Positions 17,314 through 25,670 of a DNA stretch of 64,000 nucleotides are shown piece after piece (positions within the stretch are counted from its first letter, which is position 1; every line of letters begins with the position of its first letter). The notes below the pieces were generated by a model. The model made no database searches, was not told the DNA's origin, and saw only the letters and a program-made list of their open reading frames with translations. The position numbers were made by a program, and so were the translations under genes. This DNA is from Anaeromassilibacillus sp. An200 (GTDB lineage: Bacteria; Bacillota; Clostridia; Oscillospirales; Acutalibacteraceae): positions 90,140-154,139 of the forward strand of contig NZ_NFJU01000004.1 of assembly GCF_002160025.1 (NCBI RefSeq), read 5' to 3'.

Positions 17314-18183
17314 TCATTGTTGCCATACCATGCTCCAATCGCAAAGCATTTCATTCTGTGTCACCCGGCGCAGCTCGTCCCGCACCTCCATCAGCGCAAA
17401 GCCCAGCAGGTTTTGTCCGCGCCACTTCATGGGGTCCTGGGCCTCCGGGGAGCTGGCCGCGAGGCGGATACCCCAGATGTTGTCATAGGGGCTGGCCTCC
17501 ACCAGCACGCTGTCCCCGGTGGAAAGGAGAAACTCCCGCAGTTCGCGGTTCTGGCTGAATTTGTGCCAGTTGCCAAGCAGCACAATGGCGTACTTGAACT
17601 TGTCCCATACCTTCTGCTCAAAGCCCCGCACCTTGCGGCCCAGGGCCTTGATCTGCTTTTGGTCGCTGCATTTCAAAATCTGGTCCCGGATCTCTTTGTC
17701 GCCGAACAGCTCGGCCTTGGCAGCCATCATATACTGCTCCATGCAGAGGTAGGAGTCAGCCGTCGTATAGAAGTCCTCCATCCACCACTGGCTGAGGCAG
17801 CTTTTTGTCAGCTGGCCGTCCTCGGATAGCTGATGGCCCCAGAACAGGCACAGCTCCCGCTTCCGCCCGGCGGCAAACTCCTGCTGGAGCCACTGGCGGG
17901 TGTACTTTGGCCGGCCCTCCGGCTGCCACGCATCCACCAAGAAGTCACCATGCTCCAGTACCTCGCTGCTGTCCTCGTCATCCCACCAGCCCTTCCAGGT
18001 CACCGGCTCGGGAAAGAGAGTGCGGTATTCCGTCCGCTCCTCCGGGGAGAGGGTGTCCAGCCAATCGCCAAATCGGTCTATGTAATCCTCCCCATAGCCC
18101 ATGCGCCAGCCAATGGAGTATCGCTCGATCTCCCGGTGGGCCAGCCAAGGGGGAGGCATGATTTTCTTATCTTGTAGTGCCAT
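17314..18183 (-). CDS. NADAR-family protein (YbiA-like, DUF1768)
   Basis: The 289-residue protein has a C-terminal NADAR domain from about residue 105: ELCLFWGHQ, SQWWMEDF, EQYMMAAKAELFGD, IKALGRKVRGF, VEASPYDNIWGI, NLLGFALMEVRDEL. NADAR proteins act on NAD/ADP-ribose derivatives, and some are ADP-ribosylglycohydrolases that reverse ADP-ribosylation. In an immunity array this fits removal of ADP-ribose added by a toxin. The N-terminal ~100 residues are a Trp-rich extension not typical of short NADAR proteins. Confidence 0.88.
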   Translation of the reverse strand: MALQDKKIMPPPWLAHREIERYSIGWRMGYGEDYIDRFGDWLDTLSPEERTEYRTLFPEPVTWKGWWDDEDSSEVLEHGDFLVDAWQPEGRPKYTRQWLQQEFAAGRKRELCLFWGHQLSEDGQLTKSCLSQWWMEDFYTTADSYLCMEQYMMAAKAELFGDKEIRDQILKCSDQKQIKALGRKVRGFEQKVWDKFKYAIVLLGNWHKFSQNRELREFLLSTGDSVLVEASPYDNIWGIRLAASSPEAQDPMKWRGQNLLGFALMEVRDELRRVTQNEMLCDWSMVWQQ

Positions 18184-18208
18184 AGGTTTTGCCCTTTCCT
18201 GTTAGATA

Positions 18209-18445
18209 CTATCGCAATTCATTCTTTGCATCCAGTGGAGCACCGTCCAGGGATGTGATCTGTGCCAGCTCTGTTTCAGTCAGATTTTTCAGGAAAATGC
18301 AGTATTCGTCCGGGTGGCCTCCCACAAATTCCATTTTAGGCATCCCGATCTGCTTTGGATCGGTGATCCACAGGCAAGGCTCTCCCGTCGCCCAAAACCG
18401 CGTCAGGGTAAGACGCTGACCGCGATAAAGGACATTCTGATCCAT
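18209..18445 (-). CDS. Small uncharacterised immunity-array protein
   Basis: The 78-residue protein starts MDQNVLYRGQRLTLTRFWAT at 18445. An upstream ATG at 18451 overlaps the AGGAGGG ribosome site. The start overlaps the stop region of the upstream zinc-ribbon gene, so the two are translationally coupled. No family is recognised. Confidence 0.55.
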   Translation of the reverse strand: MDQNVLYRGQRLTLTRFWATGEPCLWITDPKQIGMPKMEFVGGHPDEYCIFLKNLTETELAQITSLDGAPLDAKNELR

Positions 18446-18447
18446 CC

Positions 18448-19047
18448 TCATCCCTCCTGTAGTTTCTTCAGCAGCTTCACGATCCGTTCCCGGTTCTTTG
18501 CGGTTTTCATGAATGTGGGGAGATGATCTGCCTGGGTCTTTTTCTGGCTTCCCGATGGCTTTTCCCGCAGGTCGGCGCTGAGATAGGCGATCAGATAGGC
18601 AAGGTGCTCCCGGTTGAGGGCCCAGACCGGCTTACCCTGGAATGAGGTCAAAAACCACAGTTCCAGGCCTAACCAGGGATCCTGGCCACCCCGAATCTCC
18701 GAGCCACAGGAGAAAGCCTCCGCCGTCTTATATACCGCGCCCGGCGTGGTTGCCCCGCAATAGGGGCAGGCCACATGGAGAACGAAAAAATGCTGCTTTG
18801 TCTCATCTTCAATATCCACCCGATAGTACCTGCCGCAGTTTTTGCACTGGTTATGGACATCATAGCGGTAGATCGTCCGGTCGCGTGTCTCCTGATGGCC
18901 GCAGCTCAAGCAGCGGAAATAGGCGTTGTCATCGTCCGCTGTCACCACACCCGTGCCATGGCATTTGGGGCATTTTACCTGGATGCCAGTGGTGAAGGCG
19001 CTGTAGGCACTGTGGGTGAAATAGGGTTTATCGACAATTCGGCTCAT
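18448..19047 (-). CDS. Zinc-ribbon protein in the immunity array
   Basis: The 199-residue protein starts MSRIVDKPYFTHSAYSAF at 19047 after GGAG. Cysteine pairs are plain: CPKCHGTG and CLSCGHQ, then CKNCGRY and CPYCGAT, that is two zinc ribbons in about residues 20-95. The C-terminal half contains a WFLTSF and LAYLIAYLSADLREKP stretch seen in many clostridial array proteins. It is perhaps a nucleic-acid-binding or TFIIB-like zinc-ribbon immunity protein; the activity is unknown. Confidence 0.7.
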   Translation of the reverse strand: MSRIVDKPYFTHSAYSAFTTGIQVKCPKCHGTGVVTADDDNAYFRCLSCGHQETRDRTIYRYDVHNQCKNCGRYYRVDIEDETKQHFFVLHVACPYCGATTPGAVYKTAEAFSCGSEIRGGQDPWLGLELWFLTSFQGKPVWALNREHLAYLIAYLSADLREKPSGSQKKTQADHLPTFMKTAKNRERIVKLLKKLQEG

Positions 19048-19064
19048 GCGCCCACACACTCCTC

Positions 19065-19301
19065 TCATCCGTTCGTTTCCAGATAGAATCCCCATACGCA
19101 GTTGGAGAACTCTCCAGCGGCAAAGTGGTGGATCTGCCCGTCAATCTCCACCTGCCAGACCTCGAAGGTATGGTCTTGGTGATAGATCGGGTCTTGGACT
19201 TTTACTCGCTTTCCCGTGGTTTGCCAGTCGTAGTCAAAGATGTTCACACCGAACAATTTGCATTGACCGTCTGGGCCAAAGGTTTCATATTTCCAAGCCA
19301 T
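19065..19301 (-). CDS. Small uncharacterised immunity-array protein
   Basis: The 78-residue protein starts MAWKYETFGPDGQCK at 19301 after GTGAGG. It looks like an all-beta fold with FEVWQVEIDGQIHHFAAGEF near the end. No family is recognised. Its upstream neighbour's stop overlaps the alternative start at 19313. Confidence 0.55.
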   Translation of the reverse strand: MAWKYETFGPDGQCKLFGVNIFDYDWQTTGKRVKVQDPIYHQDHTFEVWQVEIDGQIHHFAAGEFSNCVWGFYLETNG

Positions 19302-19309
19302 GTGATGCC

Positions 19310-20269
19310 TCACAATCCCGTGCGCTGCCAGCCGTCCAGCCGCTCCTGCACCCCGTCGATCCTCCAGCCCTCGCCCACACGCTTCATGAGGAAGCGGCGG
19401 TCAAAGCCAGTATTTTTCTCCCTGGTGTAGATGTAGAGCTTGTTCTTGGTGATCTGCTCCACGTCAAGGAATTCTTCCCCGTTGTAGGTGCCCTGGGCGC
19501 TGTATAAGAGGCCCAGAGGCCGATAGCCCGGACGGGGCTTTTCACTCACATACTTCTCCCAGATCGCCCGCAGGCGGGGCACAGCCTCGGCATCTTCAAA
19601 CCCGGCCTGCTCCATGTACTGCTCCCATTCTGTCATCTCGGCAAAGAAGGCGGACAACACCCTGCGGCATTCTTCCGCCGCCTGCCCGTCCAGCTGGACG
19701 GGCTTTTTGGCCTTTTCCCGCTGGAGCTGGGAGAAGTGTTCCATCTGCTCCTTGGTGAATTGCACATGGGCCACCGGCTCGATGCGGTTGTTGCCAGCGA
19801 TGGCCAGTAGGCCCTCATAGGTAACGGCGGTATGGTCGATCTGAATGTGGGAGAGCTTGGGGATGGAGGCCGCTTGGAGCAGACCGGCATCATCCAGCCC
19901 GGTGCGGTTGAGGGTCAGAAGGTCCAGCTTGCAGCCTTGCAGGGCGGACAGGCCGCTGCCATGGATGGCGGCATTGCCGTCCAGCAGCAGATAGCGCAGC
20001 TTGGGCATAGCGGAAAAAACGGCGAAACAGGCGTCAGTGAGCGCGCCGTCCTCCACGCCGAAGTTGGCCATGCTTTTATGCCCGGCAAAGGGGGCAAGCA
20101 GTTCATCCGTCACCGGATAGCCTTTCACATGAAAGCTCACCAGGGTGTAAGCGGCCAGCCGCTCCATGGTCTCTGCGGTCAGCTCTGGGACTTCAAATTG
20201 CTTTTCTCCGTCTAAGGTCAGGACACCACTTACCCAGTCCACTGTCCGCGCTCGTTTTGGCCATTCCAT
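19310..20269 (-). CDS. LRR-like protein with C-terminal NTF2-fold immunity domain
   Basis: The 319-residue protein has leucine-rich-repeat-like segments from about residue 75 to 155 (MPKLRYLLLDGNAAIHGSG, then LDLLTLNRTGLDDAGLLQAA). About residues 205-319 have an NTF2-fold immunity-type domain (LRAIWEKYVSEKPRPGYRPL, and the ending RRFLMKRVGEGWRIDGVQE). The fusion suggests a recognition module joined to a toxin-neutralising module. The ATG follows GGAGG. Confidence is lower for the LRR part. Confidence 0.65.
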   Translation of the reverse strand: MEWPKRARTVDWVSGVLTLDGEKQFEVPELTAETMERLAAYTLVSFHVKGYPVTDELLAPFAGHKSMANFGVEDGALTDACFAVFSAMPKLRYLLLDGNAAIHGSGLSALQGCKLDLLTLNRTGLDDAGLLQAASIPKLSHIQIDHTAVTYEGLLAIAGNNRIEPVAHVQFTKEQMEHFSQLQREKAKKPVQLDGQAAEECRRVLSAFFAEMTEWEQYMEQAGFEDAEAVPRLRAIWEKYVSEKPRPGYRPLGLLYSAQGTYNGEEFLDVEQITKNKLYIYTREKNTGFDRRFLMKRVGEGWRIDGVQERLDGWQRTGL

Positions 20270-20280
20270 CGCTGTCCTCC

Positions 20281-21012
20281 TTACACCTGCTTCTGGTAAT
20301 CGTCCTCAATGTCAATGAAACGCACATACACGGCACAGACTTCACCCTTTGCATCATAGCCGAAGTAGACGGGATAGTAACCGTCACCCCAGCCGGAGGA
20401 GAAGATGGGCAGGTTGCAGTCCGTGTCCGGCACTGTCCAGTTGAGCCAGTCGCCATGGCTCTCCTGATACTTGGGATGGGCTTTAGCGTTTTCCTCCATC
20501 AAATCATAGAACAGGTCATCGTAGGGGTTGATGTCCGGGTCTTCCTCCAGCCGCTTGGCCCAGTAGGTCTTGAAGGCCGCCTGGGTCTGAACGTCCGCAA
20601 TGCATCCCATTCCGGCATCCACTCCAAACCCAAAGTAGTCATCATCGCCCAGTTCTTCATCCAGATTTTCATTGCCCGTCATACCCAGCTCATAGCGAAC
20701 AGGCTTTCCCCGACTGACCTCCACCTTGACGCAGGCGTAGCGGTCCCCGTATTTCTCACTGGGTACCACGCAGATCTTCACGGGATAAGTCCCGGCGGGG
20801 ATCGTCTGGATAAAGGGCGGCGTGTCCTCCAGCTCCATCAGCGGATCGCAGGCGAAGATCGTTCCGGTGGAGAAATGGGCGGCGCCAATGTCCAGCACAT
20901 CCACACCCATGTTCCCAATCACTTTTTCTGTAAAATAGGCGTCCAGGTCCGTTTTGCAGACCAGTTTATCTTTGATGGATTCATATTTGTTCAGCCATTC
21001 TGTTGTCGGCAT
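20281..21012 (-). CDS. DUF4241-family protein
   Basis: The 243-residue protein matches DUF4241: VLDIGAAHFSTGTIFACDPL near residue 40, then IPAGTYPVKICVVP, and GFGVDAGMGCIADVQT near residue 145. The last segment is FSSGWGDGYYPVYFGYDAKG. The family is a predicted immunity protein with unknown mechanism. The ribosome site is AGGAGG, and 11 bases separate it from the next gene. Confidence 0.85.
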   Translation of the reverse strand: MPTTEWLNKYESIKDKLVCKTDLDAYFTEKVIGNMGVDVLDIGAAHFSTGTIFACDPLMELEDTPPFIQTIPAGTYPVKICVVPSEKYGDRYACVKVEVSRGKPVRYELGMTGNENLDEELGDDDYFGFGVDAGMGCIADVQTQAAFKTYWAKRLEEDPDINPYDDLFYDLMEENAKAHPKYQESHGDWLNWTVPDTDCNLPIFSSGWGDGYYPVYFGYDAKGEVCAVYVRFIDIEDDYQKQV

Positions 21013-21048
21013 AGTCGCTTCCTCCTGTTGATTTGGTTTGAGGATAAG

Positions 21049-21396
21049 TCAGCTCTCTACAATGCGGACCTGTTTTCCTCCAATTTCAATTTCCAGCTTT
21101 ACGCCGTAGTCCGCCGCCCACGCAGGGCACTTGCTGAGCAGGGCCAGGATGCGCTCATCCGGCTCCCGGCCAAGGGTCACACGCAGAATCACGGGCCAGC
21201 CACTATATTCCTTTTGAAATTCCTCACTCTGGGTGTGGTTCAGATAGCCCTCCATCTTGTCCAGCAGGGCCTTCTGCGTTTCCGGGGAGCCGTCAATAAA
21301 GCCATTACAAACCAAAACCATCACCACTTCTCCGGTTTTGGTTTCTGCCAGAATGTCGATCTTATCCAGTTCGCCAAACATATTTTCAATGGACAT
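21049..21396 (-). CDS. DUF6572-family protein
   Basis: The 115-residue protein begins MSIENMFGELDKIDILAETK and continues LDKMEGYLNHTQSEEFQKEY. This resembles DUF6572, an array family in which a short beta-hairpin precedes a helix. The function is unknown. The ribosome site is AAAGGGA. Confidence 0.6.
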   Translation of the reverse strand: MSIENMFGELDKIDILAETKTGEVVMVLVCNGFIDGSPETQKALLDKMEGYLNHTQSEEFQKEYSGWPVILRVTLGREPDERILALLSKCPAWAADYGVKLEIEIGGKQVRIVES

Positions 21397-21401
21397 TGTT
21401 T

Positions 21402-21728
21402 TTACCAGTCCCTTTCTCGGATGGCCTCCTCAATATCAATCGGAATGCCGAACCACTCCAGAATGTAGGCCACAGTGACACCAATACAATCCCGGGCCAC
21501 CGTTTCGATCTCGCTGTCGTTCTCGTCAAACTCCTCTTGGAGATCATTGATGCCGCAGACCGCCTCGTCCAGCGTCTCCTGCACTACTTCAATGTCGGTT
21601 TCGCCGCTCTCCAGCAGGTCGATGACCTTCTGAAGTTCGTCTTTTACCTTGTCTACCAGAAAAGCAGGATAGTAATCGTCCTGATACATCTCGTCCAACA
21701 GTTTGTAATTCGGGTCAAATGCTTTCAT
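21402..21728 (-). CDS. DUF5713-family protein
   Basis: The 108-residue protein has the family pattern DEMYQDDYYPAFLVDKVKDE and later EEFDENDSEIETVARDCIG. DUF5713 proteins are acidic helical proteins found in immunity arrays. The start overlaps the upstream gene by 14 bases, so the genes are coupled. Confidence 0.82.
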   Translation of the reverse strand: MKAFDPNYKLLDEMYQDDYYPAFLVDKVKDELQKVIDLLESGETDIEVVQETLDEAVCGINDLQEEFDENDSEIETVARDCIGVTVAYILEWFGIPIDIEEAIRERDW

Positions 21729-22008
21729 AGGGATTGCTCCTTTCTTCGTACTCGGCTGTAATGCTCAGTTCAATCTCATCGTCGCTATAAACCAAATGCA
21801 GCCCATGAGGGGCCTTTCTATCGAAATGCAGTTCAATGTCATGATATTTGAGGATTAGAGGTTTCCCGTCGCTTCTCATGGTGGAAACGGCATCGGGATT
21901 CCCGAAGATTTCTATGACCTCATCCTGCGATATTCCGAATTTCAGCGGTGAAATGTCCCGTGGATTCTGCAATATTTGATTGCGCCAAATAGTAAAGTCC
22001 TGTTTCAT
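21715..22008 (-). CDS. Uncharacterised small array protein
   Basis: The 97-residue protein starts MKQDFTIWRNQILQNPRD at 22008, with a poor ribosome site in an AT-rich 4-base gap. The text LKFGISQDEVIEIFGNPDAV resembles the small outer-membrane-assembly-like (BamE-type) fold often reused in immunity proteins, but this is only a resemblance. It overlaps the next gene by 14 bases. Confidence 0.5.
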   Translation of the reverse strand: MKQDFTIWRNQILQNPRDISPLKFGISQDEVIEIFGNPDAVSTMRSDGKPLILKYHDIELHFDRKAPHGLHLVYSDDEIELSITAEYEERSNPYESI

Positions 22009-22012
22009 ATTT

Positions 22013-22861
22013 TTAATAGCACTGGAGGATCAGCCAGATCCGATCAAAGCGGCGGGCGGCCAGATCCTCTTTGGTAATGTAGAAATAGATGTGCCCGCAG
22101 TCTCCGAACATCAGCTCAAAGTCGCCAAGCTCCACGATATCCAGCTGGAACAGCAACATCCAGCGGTCACGGGCCGTTTCTTCCGCCCGCTGACGGACCT
22201 CCTTGGGGATATTGAGCCAGCCGTTGCCCAGATAGTAGCCCTGAGTCACCAGGTCGCACTCGTCAAACATGCTGTTCTGGATCACATCGGGCCAGCCCAG
22301 CAGCTGGGAGCGATCATCCGGGTTCTCGGGGTCCTCGCCAGTCAGTTCATCCAAAGCATCGTTGAAAGCGTCGTCATCCTTTTCATCCGGGAACATCTCG
22401 CTGAAGTCCTGCCAGGAAGGATAGGAGGTCTTGGCATCCAGCTTGATCTTGACCATTGGAAACTTGAAATCCTCTCCCATATCCGCCGGGAAGTCAGCGG
22501 CGGACAGCGCGGACATGTCCTCAAACCAGTAGACGCGGGCACAGCCCTGATTCTTGGGGTCATAGCCCCAGCACTGGGTGTCCGTTTCATAGAAGAAGGA
22601 GAGCAGGCCGTGGTCGGGCAGAAGATGCTCTTTGTCAAACTGGACCAGCTCCGCACAGTTGAACTGAGCCAGGAAAGTGAGAGGACGATCCTTCACCACA
22701 TGGTCATAGCTCTCGCCCTCATAGGTGGGCCAAACGAAGTCCGGCGGCACATCCGGCTTCCCGCCGAAGCGGGTAGCGCCCAGCTTGTATGTTTCTTTTC
22801 TGGCAATTTTCAGCTGAATGCTGTTTCTGCCCAACGACTCCAGTTTTTCTTTGATGCTCAT
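22013..22861 (-). CDS. YwqG/DUF1963-family protein
   Basis: The 282-residue protein matches DUF1963: KLGATRFGGKPDVPPDFVWP near residue 26, LTFLAQFNCAEL, and HGLLSFFYETDT. The C-terminus has LFQLDIVELGDFELMFGDCG then HIYFYITKEDLAARRFDRIW. The family is a common predicted immunity protein; the mechanism is unknown. It is soluble and cytoplasmic. Confidence 0.9.
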   Translation of the reverse strand: MSIKEKLESLGRNSIQLKIARKETYKLGATRFGGKPDVPPDFVWPTYEGESYDHVVKDRPLTFLAQFNCAELVQFDKEHLLPDHGLLSFFYETDTQCWGYDPKNQGCARVYWFEDMSALSAADFPADMGEDFKFPMVKIKLDAKTSYPSWQDFSEMFPDEKDDDAFNDALDELTGEDPENPDDRSQLLGWPDVIQNSMFDECDLVTQGYYLGNGWLNIPKEVRQRAEETARDRWMLLFQLDIVELGDFELMFGDCGHIYFYITKEDLAARRFDRIWLILQCY

Positions 22862-22884
22862 GTCAGTTCCTCCTTGAAGAGTTC

Positions 22885-23439
22885 TTACAGCTTTCCATCC
22901 AATGCCTCAACCGTTTTCATGGCAGCGGAATCAAATTTACATTGCCGCAGGTCCCGCTCAATCAGGGCAAACACATCCGGAAAGCATTCGATCTCATCCT
23001 GATACTCATATCTTGCATACAGTTTCCCGTACTCGGAGATCCAGACCTCTGCCGGGTAGTAGTAGCCGATATGACCGATGGGCTGGCATTTCTGACCAGC
23101 CACTTCTTCAATCTCCGCCAAATCACAACCGGACATATCCCGAAAATAAGCTTCCTCCAAATGGTGTTTAATTCCGTTGATGAGATAGGGAAACAGAGCG
23201 AATTCAAAGTCGGCCGCCCAGTCCATCTTTTTCTGTGCTAAGTACCACTCACAGCACAGGCCGAAATACTTACGGTAAAACCGCTGGGTGGTCTTCATCA
23301 TCGGAACGCCATGCTCGGCGTAATACTTCTCCGCAATGGAGATGTCCACTTTTCGCCCTTCCTGCCATCCGGCGTACTCCATCAGCTGCTTGACCTTGCT
23401 TTTGAGATCGCCGGAGATGGGGATACGTTCTTTGATCAT
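22885..23439 (-). CDS. SUKH-3-type immunity protein
   Basis: The 184-residue protein has the SUKH-3 pattern at its end: ECDLAEIEEVAGQK-like text, then PIGHIGYYYPAEVWISEYGK and LYARYEYQDEIECFPDVFAL. SUKH domains are the largest immunity superfamily of contact-dependent and polymorphic toxins, many being nuclease inhibitors. The start at 23439 (MIKERIPISGD) follows AGGAGAGG; the 10 residues above it are not credible. Confidence 0.75.
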   Translation of the reverse strand: MIKERIPISGDLKSKVKQLMEYAGWQEGRKVDISIAEKYYAEHGVPMMKTTQRFYRKYFGLCCEWYLAQKKMDWAADFEFALFPYLINGIKHHLEEAYFRDMSGCDLAEIEEVAGQKCQPIGHIGYYYPAEVWISEYGKLYARYEYQDEIECFPDVFALIERDLRQCKFDSAAMKTVEALDGKL

Positions 23440-23465
23440 TCGAATCCTCTCCTGTCGGCTGCCAA

Positions 23466-24101
23466 TCAAAGTTCATTTGGATACCCGATCTTATCCAAGC
23501 CCGCCTTTATTTCTTCCCATTCATTGCGCTTAGGGTTCAACGCAGCGACCAGTTCTTTTGTTACCGGAACCGCATCAGCAAGCTGGCGCACAGCCTCCAA
23601 AGGCAGGTCTGCTGGGTAAAACCACTTCCCGTAATCCACATAGCTCTGTGGATTACCATCAATCGTGGAGAGCAGATCCTTGGATGCGTCCTCGCCGTCC
23701 ATGGGATTGCAGTGCCAGGTGGTGCCATCTTCCGTCCAAACGCAGAAGGTACTTTTCATCTTTTTGACTTCACGGCTGCCCATGAGCTTTTGTAAAGCAG
23801 AGGGCATTCCATCCGTCAGGTCTTCGATACGGGGAAGTTTTTCCTCCCAGTCGTAGAGTTCGGAATCCACACCATTGATTACACAGCCTTCCGGCGCAAA
23901 CATGACGATCATGCTCTGGTCACTGCCATCAGTGGCAAAGAATGCCTCTTTGCCTTTTCGCCATGCGGGGTTGTAGGTATAGTGGCGGATGAAGCTCCAT
24001 TCCTCCTCCACCATGATGATGTCCAGAGCTGCCAGCCCTTTGCAGAAGTTTTTCAGGCGCTCCGCACTGGGAAAGCAAGATAAATCTTTTGTGGAAATCA
24101 T
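23466..24101 (-). CDS. Uncharacterised immunity-array protein
   Basis: The 211-residue protein starts MISTKDLSCFPSAERLKNFC at 24101 after GGAGG. It is an alpha/beta soluble protein with an IIMVEEEWSFIRHYTY segment and ends with a hydrophilic helix. I do not recognise the family; similar text is frequent in clostridial immunity clusters. It lies 26 bases upstream of the SUKH-3 gene. Confidence 0.55.
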   Translation of the reverse strand: MISTKDLSCFPSAERLKNFCKGLAALDIIMVEEEWSFIRHYTYNPAWRKGKEAFFATDGSDQSMIVMFAPEGCVINGVDSELYDWEEKLPRIEDLTDGMPSALQKLMGSREVKKMKSTFCVWTEDGTTWHCNPMDGEDASKDLLSTIDGNPQSYVDYGKWFYPADLPLEAVRQLADAVPVTKELVAALNPKRNEWEEIKAGLDKIGYPNEL

Positions 24102-24123
24102 GTGGTTATCCTCCTGTCTTCCT

Positions 24124-24720
24124 TCACCACAGTCGGTCAATCTGGGTATATATCTTATTAGGCTCTCTGTCCGTAAAACTGGTCAATGAGTCAGTGGGTT
24201 CTGTAAGCGGCATCACATTCAAAATATCCAGTACATAATACCAGATTCCTGTATCCCAGTCCCGGAACCGCCCATTGCAGACAGCTCTCCCATACTCGCC
24301 GGGAGCCAAATCTAATGCCAGCTCATTGAGAGGCTGTTTCTGCCCGGTCTTATCGTAGGTATATCGCTCCGGCATCGCCCCGATGTGCCAATCATTGCGG
24401 TAACGCACATGGATTCCGGTCTCCTGCTGAATCAGTTCAAAAGGGTGAAGCCGCATTGTGCCATTCGGCTTCCATTCCATCAGCCTACGACAGTCCCTAT
24501 CGATCTGAAATCCATCGGGCCTCTGTATGATAGATGCAAAGTGAGTAGGTAACCCAAAAGGATAATAGGAGAAGAAGTCTTTAGGCAGCCGCATGGCTCT
24601 GGGATACTGGTTCCGCTGTGCGGCCGCATTTCCGCCCCGGCAGTCTTTATACCATTGCAGGCGGATCTGCTGAACCAGAAGTGTGGGCAGATGCTTTGTC
24701 TGATTACTGTTCTGTCTCAT
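24124..24720 (-). CDS. Uncharacterised immunity-array protein
   Basis: The 198-residue basic protein starts MRQNSNQTKHLPTLLVQQIR after AAGGAGGTG. A central beta-rich region (LRLHPFELIQQETGIHVRYR reading) and a WDTGIWYYVLDILN segment are visible. No known family is recognised. It is less acidic than the other array proteins. Confidence 0.5.
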   Translation of the reverse strand: MRQNSNQTKHLPTLLVQQIRLQWYKDCRGGNAAAQRNQYPRAMRLPKDFFSYYPFGLPTHFASIIQRPDGFQIDRDCRRLMEWKPNGTMRLHPFELIQQETGIHVRYRNDWHIGAMPERYTYDKTGQKQPLNELALDLAPGEYGRAVCNGRFRDWDTGIWYYVLDILNVMPLTEPTDSLTSFTDREPNKIYTQIDRLW

Positions 24721-24747
24721 CGCCGCACCTCCTTTCCTGGCGTCCCT

Positions 24748-25065
24748 TTATGAACGATTGGCCTGCTCCAGTCGTCCCATCAACAGTGGGATTGCCGTAG
24801 CCTGCCAAAAATCTCCGCTTATCCAACCAGTGGACATTCCTACATGAGTTTTGGCAAATTGATCTACATAGTAGTGTTTGCCCGGCTCCGGAAGCTCGCC
24901 GGTCAAATCAGCAAAGATGCGGAGGATTTCCTCCCAGAGAACATTGGGTGGATACGGCAGTTCCACCGCCTGATACCGCTCCTTCAGAAGCTGCCACAGG
25001 AAAGGGTCGCCCCGAAGCCCCCACTGATCTGGTTCTGGAGTGAAGATGATAGACACATTGCTCAT
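24748..25065 (-). CDS. Uncharacterised immunity-array protein
   Basis: The 105-residue protein starts MSNVSIIFTPEPDQWGLRGD. Its ATG overlaps the stop of the SMI1-like gene (ATGA), so the two are translationally coupled and could act together. No family is recognised. Confidence 0.55.
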   Translation of the reverse strand: MSNVSIIFTPEPDQWGLRGDPFLWQLLKERYQAVELPYPPNVLWEEILRIFADLTGELPEPGKHYYVDQFAKTHVGMSTGWISGDFWQATAIPLLMGRLEQANRS

Positions 25066-25652
25066 GATAATTCTCCGTTATCCAAAATGCTCTCCAAATA
25101 AGTGAAGAGGTTTTGCGATAGATATTGCATGTTTTGGGCGATCTCCTCTTTCTGAACAGTATCTTCATCCAAGGAAAAGAGAACCTCATGATCGATCTGA
25201 CAGATCCCACATTGCTCCTCATTCGGCATATTTGTTAGGTCAATGCACCGGATATAGAATCCGCCATCATCCCATGTGAAGGGCAGGTAACCATATTTCA
25301 CCAGGAGCGGGTTCCATGCATTTCGGACGGCCTTAAACGGGGCGGAAACGGGGTTCTCTCCAACAGGATTTTCGAAATAGTGGTGGTAAACCGTGAGAAA
25401 GGCATTCAAACATTTTGGGAGGTTTATCCCAATGCTCTTCTCCAATGCTTCAATATCTTGGTCGGTGACGGTGGAGGGGATGAGCTTCCATGCCTTCCAT
25501 TCATCTTTCGGATCAGAATCTTCCTGCCACATGGTCTTGTCCGATTCCCCCAAAGGCCGCATGACAGCAATTCCGTTTCCCAACTGCTCCAGTTTTTGAT
25601 AGTACCGCTCAAAGAAATCCTGCATAAATTGACGGGTCTGCGTATCTGTCAT
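25062..25652 (-). CDS. SMI1/KNR4 (SUKH-1) immunity protein
   Basis: The 196-residue protein shows the SMI1/KNR4 core from about residue 60: TDQDIEALEKSIGINLPKCL then NAFLTVYHHYF, followed by the aromatic-rich strand region (YLPFTWDDGGFYIRCIDL) and QIDHEVLFSLDE. SUKH-1 proteins neutralise diverse toxins in polymorphic systems. The C-terminal helix (SQNLFTYLESIL) is also typical. Confidence 0.85.
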   Translation of the reverse strand: MTDTQTRQFMQDFFERYYQKLEQLGNGIAVMRPLGESDKTMWQEDSDPKDEWKAWKLIPSTVTDQDIEALEKSIGINLPKCLNAFLTVYHHYFENPVGENPVSAPFKAVRNAWNPLLVKYGYLPFTWDDGGFYIRCIDLTNMPNEEQCGICQIDHEVLFSLDEDTVQKEEIAQNMQYLSQNLFTYLESILDNGELS

Positions 25653-25670
25653 ATCAAAACCTCCGACGTT

